Source: Planktothrix tepida PCC 9214 (GTDB lineage: Bacteria; Cyanobacteriota; Cyanobacteriia; Cyanobacteriales; Microcoleaceae). From it: DNA of 56,019 nucleotides. How positions within the stretch are numbered: position 1 is the stretch's first letter; each line of letters starts with the position of its first letter. Under the pieces are notes generated by a model that searched no databases, was not told the DNA's origin, and saw only the letters and a program-made list of their open reading frames with translations. Location: the NCBI RefSeq assembly GCF_900009145.1, contig NZ_LN889803.1, forward strand, positions 138,112 to 194,130, written 5' to 3'. This document shows positions 45,599-53,310 of this stretch, in pieces. Position numbers and translations under genes: made by a program.

Positions 45599-45719
45599 AA
45601 CCGTTGGGGATATTGTGGATGGTAGATTCGACCGGGCGATCGCTTCATAAAATGTTACATTTTTGTTAAGATTGAGTCAGTCGGTCTATTTTCCCCTATT
45701 AATTTCTAAACCAAGCGTG

Positions 45720-45899
45720 ATGAATACCCCCTCCTCTCCGGCATCCTCAGAGGTTAAACCCAACGAACCCAAACCCAGCTATGTTAAATTAGCGATGCGA
45801 AATATGGTTCGCAAAGGCGGAAAGTCTTTGTTTCATTTTGCATTAACCACCATAGGTTTATTAGGATTTCTCATCGGGATGGCTTACCTGACTCGCTAA
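45720..45899 (+). CDS. DUF3285 small membrane protein
   Basis: From the ATG at 45720 the protein has 59 residues: a Pro/Ser-rich start (MNTPSSPASSEVKPNEPKPS), then YVKLAMRNMVRKGGKSLFHF and one membrane helix (ALTTIGLLGFLIGMAYL). This matches the small cyanobacterial DUF3285 family, of unknown function. A longer frame from 45663 uses a non-ATG start and adds unlike sequence. It lies 128 bp before ybeY. Confidence 0.8.
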   Translation: MNTPSSPASSEVKPNEPKPSYVKLAMRNMVRKGGKSLFHFALTTIGLLGFLIGMAYLTR

Positions 45900-45993
45900 C
45901 CCCTAGAATTTTGATTAAATTTTATCTTATAGCAGTCGTCAGAGACCTATTAAGGCAAAGTAGTGATGCAGCAAAGCTAGACCCTACACCTGT

Positions 45994-46018
45994 TTTTTCC
46001 TCCCTGTTCCCTGTTCCC
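45994..46018. repeat. GGGAACA heptamer run before ybeY
   Basis: The minus strand reads GAAGGGAACAGGGAACAGGG. The array ends 8 bp before the ybeY ATG, where a ribosome binding site would normally sit. Confidence 0.8.
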
Positions 46019-46026
46019 TTCTATAA

Positions 46027-46596
46027 ATGAGTGTTCAAATTGAAGTTAGTATACAGGACTGTTTTTGGGATCGGTTTGTGTTAGAAAACCCAGAACCTAA
46101 CTCCAGCCCAGACCAGAGTATGGAGTCTTCGCCCCTAGTAATTGACTGTCCCATCAATGAGACAGAATGGGAAAATTGGTTTCAAATTTGGCTGAATCAT
46201 TTACATTCTGATCTTCCCAGCGCATCCAGTTATGAATTAAGCTTGCGCCTAACGGATAATACAGAGATAGAAACGTTAAATACTCAGTATCGTTCCCAAA
46301 ATAAACCGACCGATGTGTTAGCCTTTGCGTCATTAGAGGTCGATTGTCCCCTACCTCCCGAAATTTTATCTTCTCAATCGCTATATTTGGGCGATATTGT
46401 CATTTCGGTGGAAACCGCTTATAACCAAGCTCAAGAACAGGGACATTCCCTCAAAACCGAGTTAGGATGGTTAGCGACTCACGGGTTATTACATCTTTTA
46501 GGTTGGGATCATCCTGATGATGAAAGTTTAACGGAAATGTTAAACCAACAACGAGTTCTTTTAGAAATTATTGGATTAGTTAACTCGCTACGGTGA
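46027..46596 (+). CDS. ybeY: endoribonuclease YbeY (rRNA maturation factor)
   Basis: The 189-residue protein has the metal motif HGLLHLLGWDH with His152, His156 and His162, preceded by NKPTDVLAF and GDIVIS, all typical of YbeY. It is a single-strand endoribonuclease acting in 16S rRNA 3' maturation and ribosome quality control. Length is slightly above the bacterial average, as in cyanobacteria. In Synechocystis the order ybeY-dgkA-trpG is, as I recall, contiguous; here IS debris separates ybeY from dgkA. No Shine-Dalgarno is visible because a repeat occupies that place. Confidence 0.95.
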   Translation: MSVQIEVSIQDCFWDRFVLENPEPNSSPDQSMESSPLVIDCPINETEWENWFQIWLNHLHSDLPSASSYELSLRLTDNTEIETLNTQYRSQNKPTDVLAFASLEVDCPLPPEILSSQSLYLGDIVISVETAYNQAQEQGHSLKTELGWLATHGLLHLLGWDHPDDESLTEMLNQQRVLLEIIGLVNSLR

Positions 46597-46689
46597 CTCC
46601 CTGAGTACAGCACAAATTCTGAGGTAGAGCCATGAAGCACAGATTTATTATAAAGCCAGGATGGGAGCTTGAAAACCAGCGTGTCTTCA

Positions 46690-47312
46690 GACAACAGATG
46701 AAAAGCGACTCAGGGGAATTTATTCCCCATGAATATTTTTCTGATTTATGTTTTCTGATTTATGTTAACCTATCAACAGGTCGAAAATAAGAGATTTCCA
46801 TGATAGTTTTAGAATACAAAGTTAAAGACAAGCTTGAGCAATACAAAGCAATTGATCAAGCAATTCGTACAACTCAATTTGTTCGCAATAAAGCGATTAG
46901 ATACTGGATGGATAATTCCAGAGAATTGAAAATTGACAAATTTGCCTTAAAGCGATGCCTGTTGGTATTTGTTCCGACAATAGATAGAATATTTTGCAGC
47001 TAAATTTGATAAATTGGCAATTCCGGTTGCACCCCATTACACTTTGCAAAAATGTTCTAATTGTGGGGTAATTGTTAAAAAATCTCTATCGACTCGCACC
47101 CATATTTGTAACTGTGGATGTGAGTTACATAGAGATACAAACGCTGCAAAAAACATTCTCAATCTTGCTAAACAAGCTAGGGATGGGCAATCCCGAAGTA
47201 ACGCTAATGGACTAGAAACCTCTACTCTTCTTGGGGAAACCCTGGTCGCAGCACGTATCTAGGTCGAAGTTAGAATCCCCGTCTATAAGAGAGCGGGGAG
47301 TGTCAAGATAGA
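46690..47312 (+). mobile_element. remnant of an IS200/IS605-family element (tnpB only)
   Basis: A left-end-like hairpin (GGGGAATTTATTCCCC, 46716-46731) precedes a broken tnpB. A right-end hairpin (GAATCCCCGTCT with AGAGCGGGGAG, then TGTCAA; about 47272-47308) follows it. The whole is about 0.6 kb, well below the size of an intact element, because the transposase gene has lost its middle. No tnpA is present. The outer limits are approximate. The element lies between ybeY and dgkA. Confidence 0.8.
46800..47262 (+). pseudogene. tnpB: tnpB (OrfB) with a large internal deletion
   Basis: Two pieces of a TnpB protein are visible in different frames. The first (46800 to about 46960) encodes the N-terminus MIVLEYKVKDKLEQYKAID to FALKR. 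The second (about 46985-47262) encodes the C-terminus from YFAAKFDKLAIPVAPHYT. It includes the zinc-finger cysteines of KCSNCG and CNCGCEL and the RuvC-type RDTNAA. Roughly 200-250 codons between them are missing compared with a normal TnpB of about 400 residues, and the frame shifts at the junction. It cannot make an active RNA-guided nuclease, although the 3' end that would supply the guide RNA remains. Confidence 0.9.
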
Positions 47313-47380
47313 TTGCTTGCAGTATGCTTATGGAAACTGAATGTGGTTAAAAATGTAATCAGTGAAGGATCTATCCACTA

Positions 47381-47899
47381 ATGCACCTAAACAAACCCTC
47401 TATTTCAGAATTTGCAGCCTCATCGTTGATTTCTCTACCTCAAGGAACAACACCAGTACAGCCCAACCGGTCTGATGCTATGGGAAAAAAATATAACCGA
47501 GAATTATCTTGGACAATAGCATCTAATTTATTAGTTAGCTTTAAATATGCTTGGGCTGGAATCATTTATGCTTTTAGAACCCAAAGAAACTTTCGGATTC
47601 ATACTCTTATTGGAACCCTAGCCATTGGCTTGGGTCTTTTTTTGAATTTACCCAAGGTGGAAGTGGCAGTTATTGGCTTAACCATTGGGGCGGTAATGAC
47701 GATGGAATTATTGAATACAGCCATAGAATCCGTTGTTGATTTAACGGTGGGTCAGTCTTACCATGAGTTAGCCAAAATTGCTAAAGATTGCGCCGCCGCA
47801 GCCGTTTTAATCTCTGCTATTGTGGCATTATTTGTGGCGGTAATCTTACTATTACCTCCTTTCATCGCCTGGATTAACGTTACCTTATTAGGAGTTTAA
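47381..47899 (+). CDS. dgkA: diacylglycerol kinase, prokaryotic DgkA type
   Basis: The 172-residue protein has a soluble N-terminal 45 residues and then the DgkA core. The core includes SFKYAWAGIIYAFRTQRNFRIH, the active-site region TMELLNTAIESVVDLTVG and KDCAAAAVLISAIVALFV, with about three membrane helices. In cyanobacteria this family may phosphorylate diacylglycerol or undecaprenol; which one is not readable. trpG starts 3 bp after its stop with a TTG and a GGAG inside the dgkA end, so they are translationally coupled. Confidence 0.92.
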   Translation: MHLNKPSISEFAASSLISLPQGTTPVQPNRSDAMGKKYNRELSWTIASNLLVSFKYAWAGIIYAFRTQRNFRIHTLIGTLAIGLGLFLNLPKVEVAVIGLTIGAVMTMELLNTAIESVVDLTVGQSYHELAKIAKDCAAAAVLISAIVALFVAVILLLPPFIAWINVTLLGV

Positions 47900-47902
47900 A
47901 CC

Positions 47903-48490
47903 TTGATTATTGTTATTGATAATTACGATAGTTTTACTTACAATATTGTTCAATATTTAGGAGAACTCGGTCAAGAATTACCGATTGCTTCTGAAGTTCA
48001 AGTCTTTAGAAATGACAAAATTTCTATCGAAGAAATTCGTCAGATGAAACCCGATGCAGTGGTGATTTCTCCAGGGCCAGGTCGTCCAGAAGATGCCGGA
48101 ATTTCCCTAGAATTAATTCGAGAATTAGGGCCAACTTTACCCCTTTTAGGCGTATGTTTAGGCCATCAAAGTATTGGTCAAGTATTCGGGGGGAATATTA
48201 TTTCTGCACCGGAACTAATGCACGGAAAAACATCCCCCGTTCATCATACTGGGGTCGGTGTTTTCTCTAATGTTGAAAATCCCTTAACCGCCACTCGCTA
48301 TCATAGCTTAGTGATTGAACGAGAGACTTGTCCTGATGTTTTAGAAATTACAGGATGGGTGGAAGATGGGACAATTATGGGGGTTCGCCATCGGGACTAT
48401 CCCCATATTCAGGGGGTACAATTTCACCCGGAAAGCGTTCTCACCCGTTCTGGAAAACAACTCTTAAGAAATTTCCTAGAACAGATATAA
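47903..48490 (+). CDS. trpG: anthranilate/aminodeoxychorismate synthase glutaminase component
   Basis: The 195-residue class I glutamine amidotransferase starts at TTG, decoded as the usual MIIVIDNYDSFTYN. TTG is supported by GGAG 8 bp upstream and by the lack of an ATG nearby. Cys85 in GVCLGHQSIG and His175/Glu177 in QFHPESVL form the triad. It supplies ammonia to TrpE and/or PabB for tryptophan and folate synthesis; many bacteria use one subunit for both. It is coupled to dgkA. Confidence 0.95.
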   Translation: MIIVIDNYDSFTYNIVQYLGELGQELPIASEVQVFRNDKISIEEIRQMKPDAVVISPGPGRPEDAGISLELIRELGPTLPLLGVCLGHQSIGQVFGGNIISAPELMHGKTSPVHHTGVGVFSNVENPLTATRYHSLVIERETCPDVLEITGWVEDGTIMGVRHRDYPHIQGVQFHPESVLTRSGKQLLRNFLEQI

Positions 48491-48549
48491 TTGTTAACTC
48501 GGAACTGTCATCCCGGCTTTAATCCGTTGCTTCCGTCAACCCAAATATT

Positions 48550-49353
48550 ATGAAACGGCGAAAATTAATTCAATTAACAACCACGACGCTATTAACAACG
48601 TTAGCAACTGGGTTAACGTCTCAATGGCAAAAATCTACAGCCCAATCTGCTTCTGGAAATACTTTAACCGTCCAATGGTTAGGACATACGGCTTTTTTAT
48701 TTACAGGGGGAGGATTAAGAGTTTTAGTCAATCCTTTTCGCCAAATTGGGTGCACCAGTGGTTATCGCAGTCCACAACAATTTCAAACAGATTTAATCTT
48801 AATTAGTAGCCGTCTCTTAGATGAGGGAGTGATAGAAGGATTTACGGGAAATCCCGCTTTATTATATGAACCCGGTGTCTATCAATTTAATGGCACTCAA
48901 ATTCAAGGGATTCGCACCATTAAAGACCGATTTGAAGGGCGCAGATTTGGCGTTAATGTCGCTTGGTTATGGAAACAAGCCGGGATTAAAATTTTACATT
49001 TAGGAGGACTAGCAGCCCCTTTAGGAATGGAAGAACGCATTTTAATTGGTCGTCCTGATTTAATGTTAATTCCGGTTGGCGGGGGGGCAAAATCCTATAC
49101 CCCGGAAGAAGCCAAAAAAACCATTGAATTTCTGAATCCGCGAATTGTAATTCCCACCCATTATCGAACGTTAGCAGCCGATGCAACAACCTGTGATATT
49201 GAACCCATTGATAATTTTTTAACCGTAATGGCGGGAACACCCATACAAATTCAAAAAACAGATACCCTGACATTAACTGCCGATAATTTACCGAAAGAAG
49301 GCCCTATAATTAATGTCTTAACTTATAACTTTGATAATAATCCCAAAAGTTAG
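48550..49353 (+). CDS. exported MBL-fold (UlaG-like) protein
   Basis: The 267-residue protein begins MKRRKLIQLTTTTLLTTLA, a possible Tat-type signal with twin arginines, followed by AQSAS. The rest has metallo-beta-lactamase fold marks: VQWLGHTAFLF near the start, LHLGGLA in the middle and IVIPTHYRT near the end. The usual HxHxDH metal motif is absent: at the expected place the sequence reads LILISSRLLDEGV. It may bind one metal or none. It follows trpG by 59 bp on the same strand. Confidence 0.8.
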   Translation: MKRRKLIQLTTTTLLTTLATGLTSQWQKSTAQSASGNTLTVQWLGHTAFLFTGGGLRVLVNPFRQIGCTSGYRSPQQFQTDLILISSRLLDEGVIEGFTGNPALLYEPGVYQFNGTQIQGIRTIKDRFEGRRFGVNVAWLWKQAGIKILHLGGLAAPLGMEERILIGRPDLMLIPVGGGAKSYTPEEAKKTIEFLNPRIVIPTHYRTLAADATTCDIEPIDNFLTVMAGTPIQIQKTDTLTLTADNLPKEGPIINVLTYNFDNNPKS

Positions 49354-49437
49354 GTATTCCTTAACAGTTAACGTTTAGCTGTTAACAAGTAAGGTCGGGT
49401 TCTTTAAAATTAACTACAATTTTGATGAATCCCCTAC

Positions 49438-49454
49438 TAACTGATAACTGATAA
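49438..49454. repeat. short TAACTGA heptamer repeat before the fasciclin genes
   Basis: Two full TAACTGA units and a partial third lie 18 bp before the ATG of the first fasciclin gene. Same heptamer as at 25365 and 40232. Confidence 0.8.
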
Positions 49455-49471
49455 ATTCCCCTTTAATTGTT

Positions 49472-50032
49472 ATGAATCCTCAAAATCACACTCAAAAATT
49501 GAAACAAATAACGGTATTTTTTAGCGTTGTTGGAGTGATACTCGGTGGAAGTGTGCCCGTTGAAGCGCAACTATACAATCACACCTTAACAAAGTTTGTT
49601 AATATTGCCCAAATTCCGGCTACAACATCACTGGATATTGTGGATACGGTGGTGAGTGCGGGTGAGTTTACAATTTTAACCCAAGCCTTGCAAGCGGCGG
49701 ATTTAGTCGATATCCTGAAAGCAGAAGGGCCATTTACAATATTTGCACCAACGGATAAAGCATTTTCAGAACTTCCGCCAGGAACTTTAGAAAACTTACT
49801 CAAACCCGAAAATAAAGCAGAATTAGTCAAGATTTTGACCTATCATGTTGTTCCGGGAAAAGTATTGTCAACTGACCTTAAATCAGGGGAAATCGAAACC
49901 GTAGAAGGAGATACCATTAACGTACAAGTGGGTGCATCGGTAAAAATTGATAATGCAACGGTGATTAAAGCCGATGTTCCAGCTATTAATGGGGTAATTC
50001 ATGTTATTGATACCGTAATTCGACCCAACTAA
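49472..50032 (+). CDS. exported fasciclin (FAS1) domain protein 1
   Basis: The 186-residue protein has a signal peptide (ITVFFSVVGVILGGSVPVEA, end near residue 32) and one FAS1 domain (about 50-186). The domain shows both FAS1 boxes: FTIFAPTDKAFSELP and the end motif NGVIHVIDTVIRPN, with YHVVPGKV between. FAS1 proteins are secreted or periplasmic adhesion-like proteins; their role in cyanobacteria is poorly known. The next gene, 27 bp downstream, is a paralogue, so they form a tandem pair, probably one transcript. Confidence 0.9.
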   Translation: MNPQNHTQKLKQITVFFSVVGVILGGSVPVEAQLYNHTLTKFVNIAQIPATTSLDIVDTVVSAGEFTILTQALQAADLVDILKAEGPFTIFAPTDKAFSELPPGTLENLLKPENKAELVKILTYHVVPGKVLSTDLKSGEIETVEGDTINVQVGASVKIDNATVIKADVPAINGVIHVIDTVIRPN

Positions 50033-50059
50033 TTTACACAATTTAAAGAGGATTTAATC

Positions 50060-50656
50060 ATGAACAACTTAACAGAATATCAAAACCCAGGTAAACGGGT
50101 CGGACTTCTTAGCCTTTTGAGTTTCCTCCTGTTAGGAACAATTTCCCCCGTTGTCGCCGCAGAAGCTCAAATATCTCCTAATTCAAAACTCGTTGACAGC
50201 CAAAATATCGCCCAACTTCCAATTCCTAAAGAAGTGATTAAAGCTGTGGGTGGAGATTTAGCTAGTATTATTTTATCCGATGACCGGTTTACAATTTTAG
50301 CTGCAATTTTAAAAACAACCGGATTATTAGATGCTCTAAAAAAGGGAGATTTTACCATTTTCGCCCCAACGGATGAAGCCTTTGCTAAATTACCCCAAGA
50401 AATTTTAGAAGCTATCCTGACATCAAAAGACTTGAGTAAAATTACTGATTTATTAAAATATCATGTCATTCCAGGGAAAGTCAACGCAACGGATTTAAAA
50501 GCAGGAGAAGTAACAACTTTAGAAGGAGATTCTATTACGGTAGGAACCGATAATAATCAAATTCAAGTCGAAGATGCCAGGGTGATTGATTCTGATATCC
50601 CGGCGAGTAATGGGGTTATTCATGTTATTGATAAAGTGATGGTATTACCTGAATAA
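50060..50656 (+). CDS. exported fasciclin (FAS1) domain protein 2
   Basis: The 198-residue protein has a signal peptide (VGLLSLLSFLLLGTISPVVA) followed by one FAS1 domain (about 60-198) with FTIFAPTDEAFAKLP, KYHVIPGKV and NGVIHVIDKVMVLP. It is clearly related to the gene before it but diverged outside the boxes, so the duplication is not recent. AGAGGA precedes the ATG by 10 bp. Confidence 0.9.
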   Translation: MNNLTEYQNPGKRVGLLSLLSFLLLGTISPVVAAEAQISPNSKLVDSQNIAQLPIPKEVIKAVGGDLASIILSDDRFTILAAILKTTGLLDALKKGDFTIFAPTDEAFAKLPQEILEAILTSKDLSKITDLLKYHVIPGKVNATDLKAGEVTTLEGDSITVGTDNNQIQVEDARVIDSDIPASNGVIHVIDKVMVLPE

Positions 50657-50704
50657 GGTAAAATTAATCTTGATTGCATCTAAAAAACAACTTTATTCCC
50701 AGTT

Positions 50705-51898
50705 ATGAAATTAAGCCTTTGCATGATTGTTAAAAACGAAGAGGAGACTTTAGCTAAATGTTTAAACAGCGTTAAAGGAATTGTTGATGAGATTATTATT
50801 GTAGATACGGGGTCAACGGATAGAACCCCAAAAATTGCTCAACAATTTGGGGCTAGTGTTCATTTTTTTGACTGGTGTGATGATTTTGCTAAAGCCAGAA
50901 ATGCAGCTTTAAGTTATGCAACGGGACAATGGATTTTAGTCTTAGATGCAGATGAAAGATTAGCACCGGGAATGGGAGAACACCTCCATCAAATGATGCA
51001 AAACCGTGATTTAATTGTGATTAACTTAATTCGACAAGAAATCGGTGCGAGTCAATCTCCCTATTCTTTAGTCTCTCGATTATTTAGAAATCACCCGCAA
51101 ATTTGTTTTTCTCGTCCCTATCATGCAATGGTGGATGATAGTATTACTGAATTAATTCACCAAAAACCTCAATGGAAAATTGGAACTTTACCGACAGTAG
51201 CGATTTTACATGATGGATATCAAGCTGAAACTATTACTAAACGGAACAAATGGCAAGCCGCAAAATCATCAATGGAACGTTATTTAACAGAACATCCCAA
51301 TGATGCCTATGCAGCGAGTAAATTAGGAGCTTTATATGTCGAAATCGGTGAATTAAATCGAGGAATTGAACTCTTAAAATTAGGTTTATCTCAAGGCAAT
51401 GATGTAGAAGAAGGGGTTTTATATGAACTGCATTATCATTTAGGAATTGCTTATGGGAAACAACAACAATTCGCAGAAGCAAAACACCATTATCAACAAG
51501 CTATTGAGATCAATATTTTACCTCAATTGAAGCTAGGAGCTTATAACAATTTAGGGAATATTTTTAAACAAGAAGAAGAACTAGAATCTGCTAAAATAGC
51601 GTATCAAACCGCCATTGAAATTGATCCGACTTTAGCGATCGCTCATTATAATTTAGGCATGACCTTAAGAGCAATGGGAGCTTATCGAGAAGCGATCACA
51701 GCTTATCAAAAAGCCATTGAACTGAATCCCAATTCTGCCGAAACCTTCCAAAATTTAGGGGTTTTATTACTCCAAATTGGTCAACTCAGCGATAGTTTTA
51801 TGATGTTTAAAGCCGCCATTGAATTACACGAACAAAACAACTCTCCAGAAGCTGAACGCTTACGGATGGGACTAGCGGAAATGGGTTTTCGACTGTGA
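50705..51898 (+). CDS. family 2 glycosyltransferase with C-terminal TPR repeats
   Basis: The 397-residue protein has a GT2 domain (about 1-185) starting MKLSLCMIVKNEEETLAKCL, with IIIVDTGSTDRT and the nucleotide/metal motif LVLDADE. It then has about five TPR repeats (about 190-380), such as AYNNLGNIFKQEEELESAKIA and AHYNLGMTLRAMGAYREAI. Proteins of this build transfer sugars to unknown acceptors, with TPRs giving protein contacts. No membrane helix is seen. It stands 48 bp after the second fasciclin gene; co-transcription is possible. Confidence 0.9.
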   Translation: MKLSLCMIVKNEEETLAKCLNSVKGIVDEIIIVDTGSTDRTPKIAQQFGASVHFFDWCDDFAKARNAALSYATGQWILVLDADERLAPGMGEHLHQMMQNRDLIVINLIRQEIGASQSPYSLVSRLFRNHPQICFSRPYHAMVDDSITELIHQKPQWKIGTLPTVAILHDGYQAETITKRNKWQAAKSSMERYLTEHPNDAYAASKLGALYVEIGELNRGIELLKLGLSQGNDVEEGVLYELHYHLGIAYGKQQQFAEAKHHYQQAIEINILPQLKLGAYNNLGNIFKQEEELESAKIAYQTAIEIDPTLAIAHYNLGMTLRAMGAYREAITAYQKAIELNPNSAETFQNLGVLLLQIGQLSDSFMMFKAAIELHEQNNSPEAERLRMGLAEMGFRL

Positions 51899-52030
51899 GA
51901 TATCCCAGAGAAATTTCAAAAGATTTTTCCAAATTTTTCCAGAATCCGCTATCATGCAGCAAAAGCTTGTCCTGAGCCTTGTCGAAGGATTGTCGAACGG
52001 ATTATATGATTTTACTAGGAGTTAGGTAAT

Positions 52031-53092
52031 ATGAGTAATGCAAAACGGATTCCTGTGGGGATTGTGGGAGCATCAGGTTATGGTGGGGTACAATTGGTTC
52101 GCTTATTGCAGGATCATCCCCTGGTAAATATTGCCTATTTGGGGGGTGATAGTAGTGCTGGAAAACCCTTTTGCAGTCTCTATCCCCATTTGAATGAATG
52201 CGTGGATTTAGTGATAGAACCCATTGATATTGATAAAATTGCCTCTAAATGTCAAATTGTCTTTCTATCTCTCCCCAATGGTTTAGCTTATCAAATGGCT
52301 CCACAATTGCTTGAAAAAGGCTGCAAAGTATTAGATTTATCGGCAGATTATCGATTTTCTAATTTAGACATTTATAAAAAATGGTATGGGGGAGAGCGTC
52401 AGGATCAAGCGATCGCAGCAACGGCGGTTTATGGCTTACCTGAACTCTATCGCGATCGCCTTTCTACGGCTCAATTAGTCGGTTGTGCGGGTTGTTATGT
52501 AACTGCGAGTTTATTAGCGATTGCACCCTTATTAAAACAGGGATTAGTGGTTCCTGATACCGCCATTATTGATGCTAAATCAGGCACTTCTGGAGGCGGT
52601 AGACAAGCTAAAGTTAATATGTTATTAGCAGAAGCTGATAGTTCAATTGGCGCTTATAGTGTGGGGGGTCATCATCGTCATACCCCAGAAATTGAAGAGA
52701 TTTGTAGTGAGTTAGCCGGACATGATATTTTAGTTCAATTTACTCCCCATTTAATGCCAATGGTACGGGGAATTTTAGCAACGGTTTATGCAACTTTACG
52801 AGATCCGGGGTTAGTTCGAGAAGATTTAATTACGATTTACAAAGCGTTTTATCGCAATTCTCCCTTGGTGAAAATTTTACCTGGAGGTACTTATCCTCAA
52901 ACAAAATGGGCTTGCGGAACAAACCTTTGTTATTTAGGAATTGAAGTTGATCAACGCACGGGACGAGTGATTGTGATGTCGGCTATTGATAACTTAATTA
53001 AAGGTCAAGCCGGACAAGGGGTGCAGTGTATGAATATTATGATGGGTTGGGAAGAAACATTAGGTTTACCGCAATTGTGTTTCTATCCTTAA
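52031..53092 (+). CDS. argC: N-acetyl-gamma-glutamyl-phosphate reductase
   Basis: The 353-residue protein has the NADP-binding [17 protein letters not shown] (10-26), the active-site Cys155 in [10 protein letters not shown] and the family segments [13 protein letters not shown] and [12 protein letters not shown]. It reduces N-acetylglutamyl phosphate in arginine synthesis. Length is standard. AGGAG lies 10 bp before the ATG. A short dispersed sequence (TTGTCGAAGG) occurs in its upstream region, and a perfect palindrome follows its stop. Confidence 0.96.
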   Translation: MSNAKRIPVGIVGASGYGGVQLVRLLQDHPLVNIAYLGGDSSAGKPFCSLYPHLNECVDLVIEPIDIDKIASKCQIVFLSLPNGLAYQMAPQLLEKGCKVLDLSADYRFSNLDIYKKWYGGERQDQAIAATAVYGLPELYRDRLSTAQLVGCAGCYVTASLLAIAPLLKQGLVVPDTAIIDAKSGTSGGGRQAKVNMLLAEADSSIGAYSVGGHHRHTPEIEEICSELAGHDILVQFTPHLMPMVRGILATVYATLRDPGLVREDLITIYKAFYRNSPLVKILPGGTYPQTKWACGTNLCYLGIEVDQRTGRVIVMSAIDNLIKGQAGQGVQCMNIMMGWEETLGLPQLCFYP

Positions 53093-53098
53093 ATCTTA

Positions 53099-53128
53099 TG
53101 TAGAGACGTGCCATAGCACGTCTCTACA
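53099..53128 (+). terminator. perfect hairpin after argC
   Basis: Arms of 13 bp (TGTAGAGACGTGC/GCACGTCTCTACA) surround a 4-nt loop, 6 bp after the argC stop. A related but imperfect arm (AGAGACGTGC) occurs at 23028. Such GTAGAGACG hairpins are dispersed in cyanobacteria and may double as terminators. Confidence 0.65.
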
Positions 53129-53310
53129 AAGGAATTATTTCTTAGATTTAAACTGTTTTTCCACAATACTAACAATCGTAAATTCATCCCACGCTGACCC
53201 TATGCCTACGGCACGCTACGCAAACGGGTTCAGGCGTGAGGCACGAGTGCGTAAGAAGCTAAATCATTTGTATAGTGTACTATTAGCTGTTGCAGTACAG
53301 AGAGATACCA

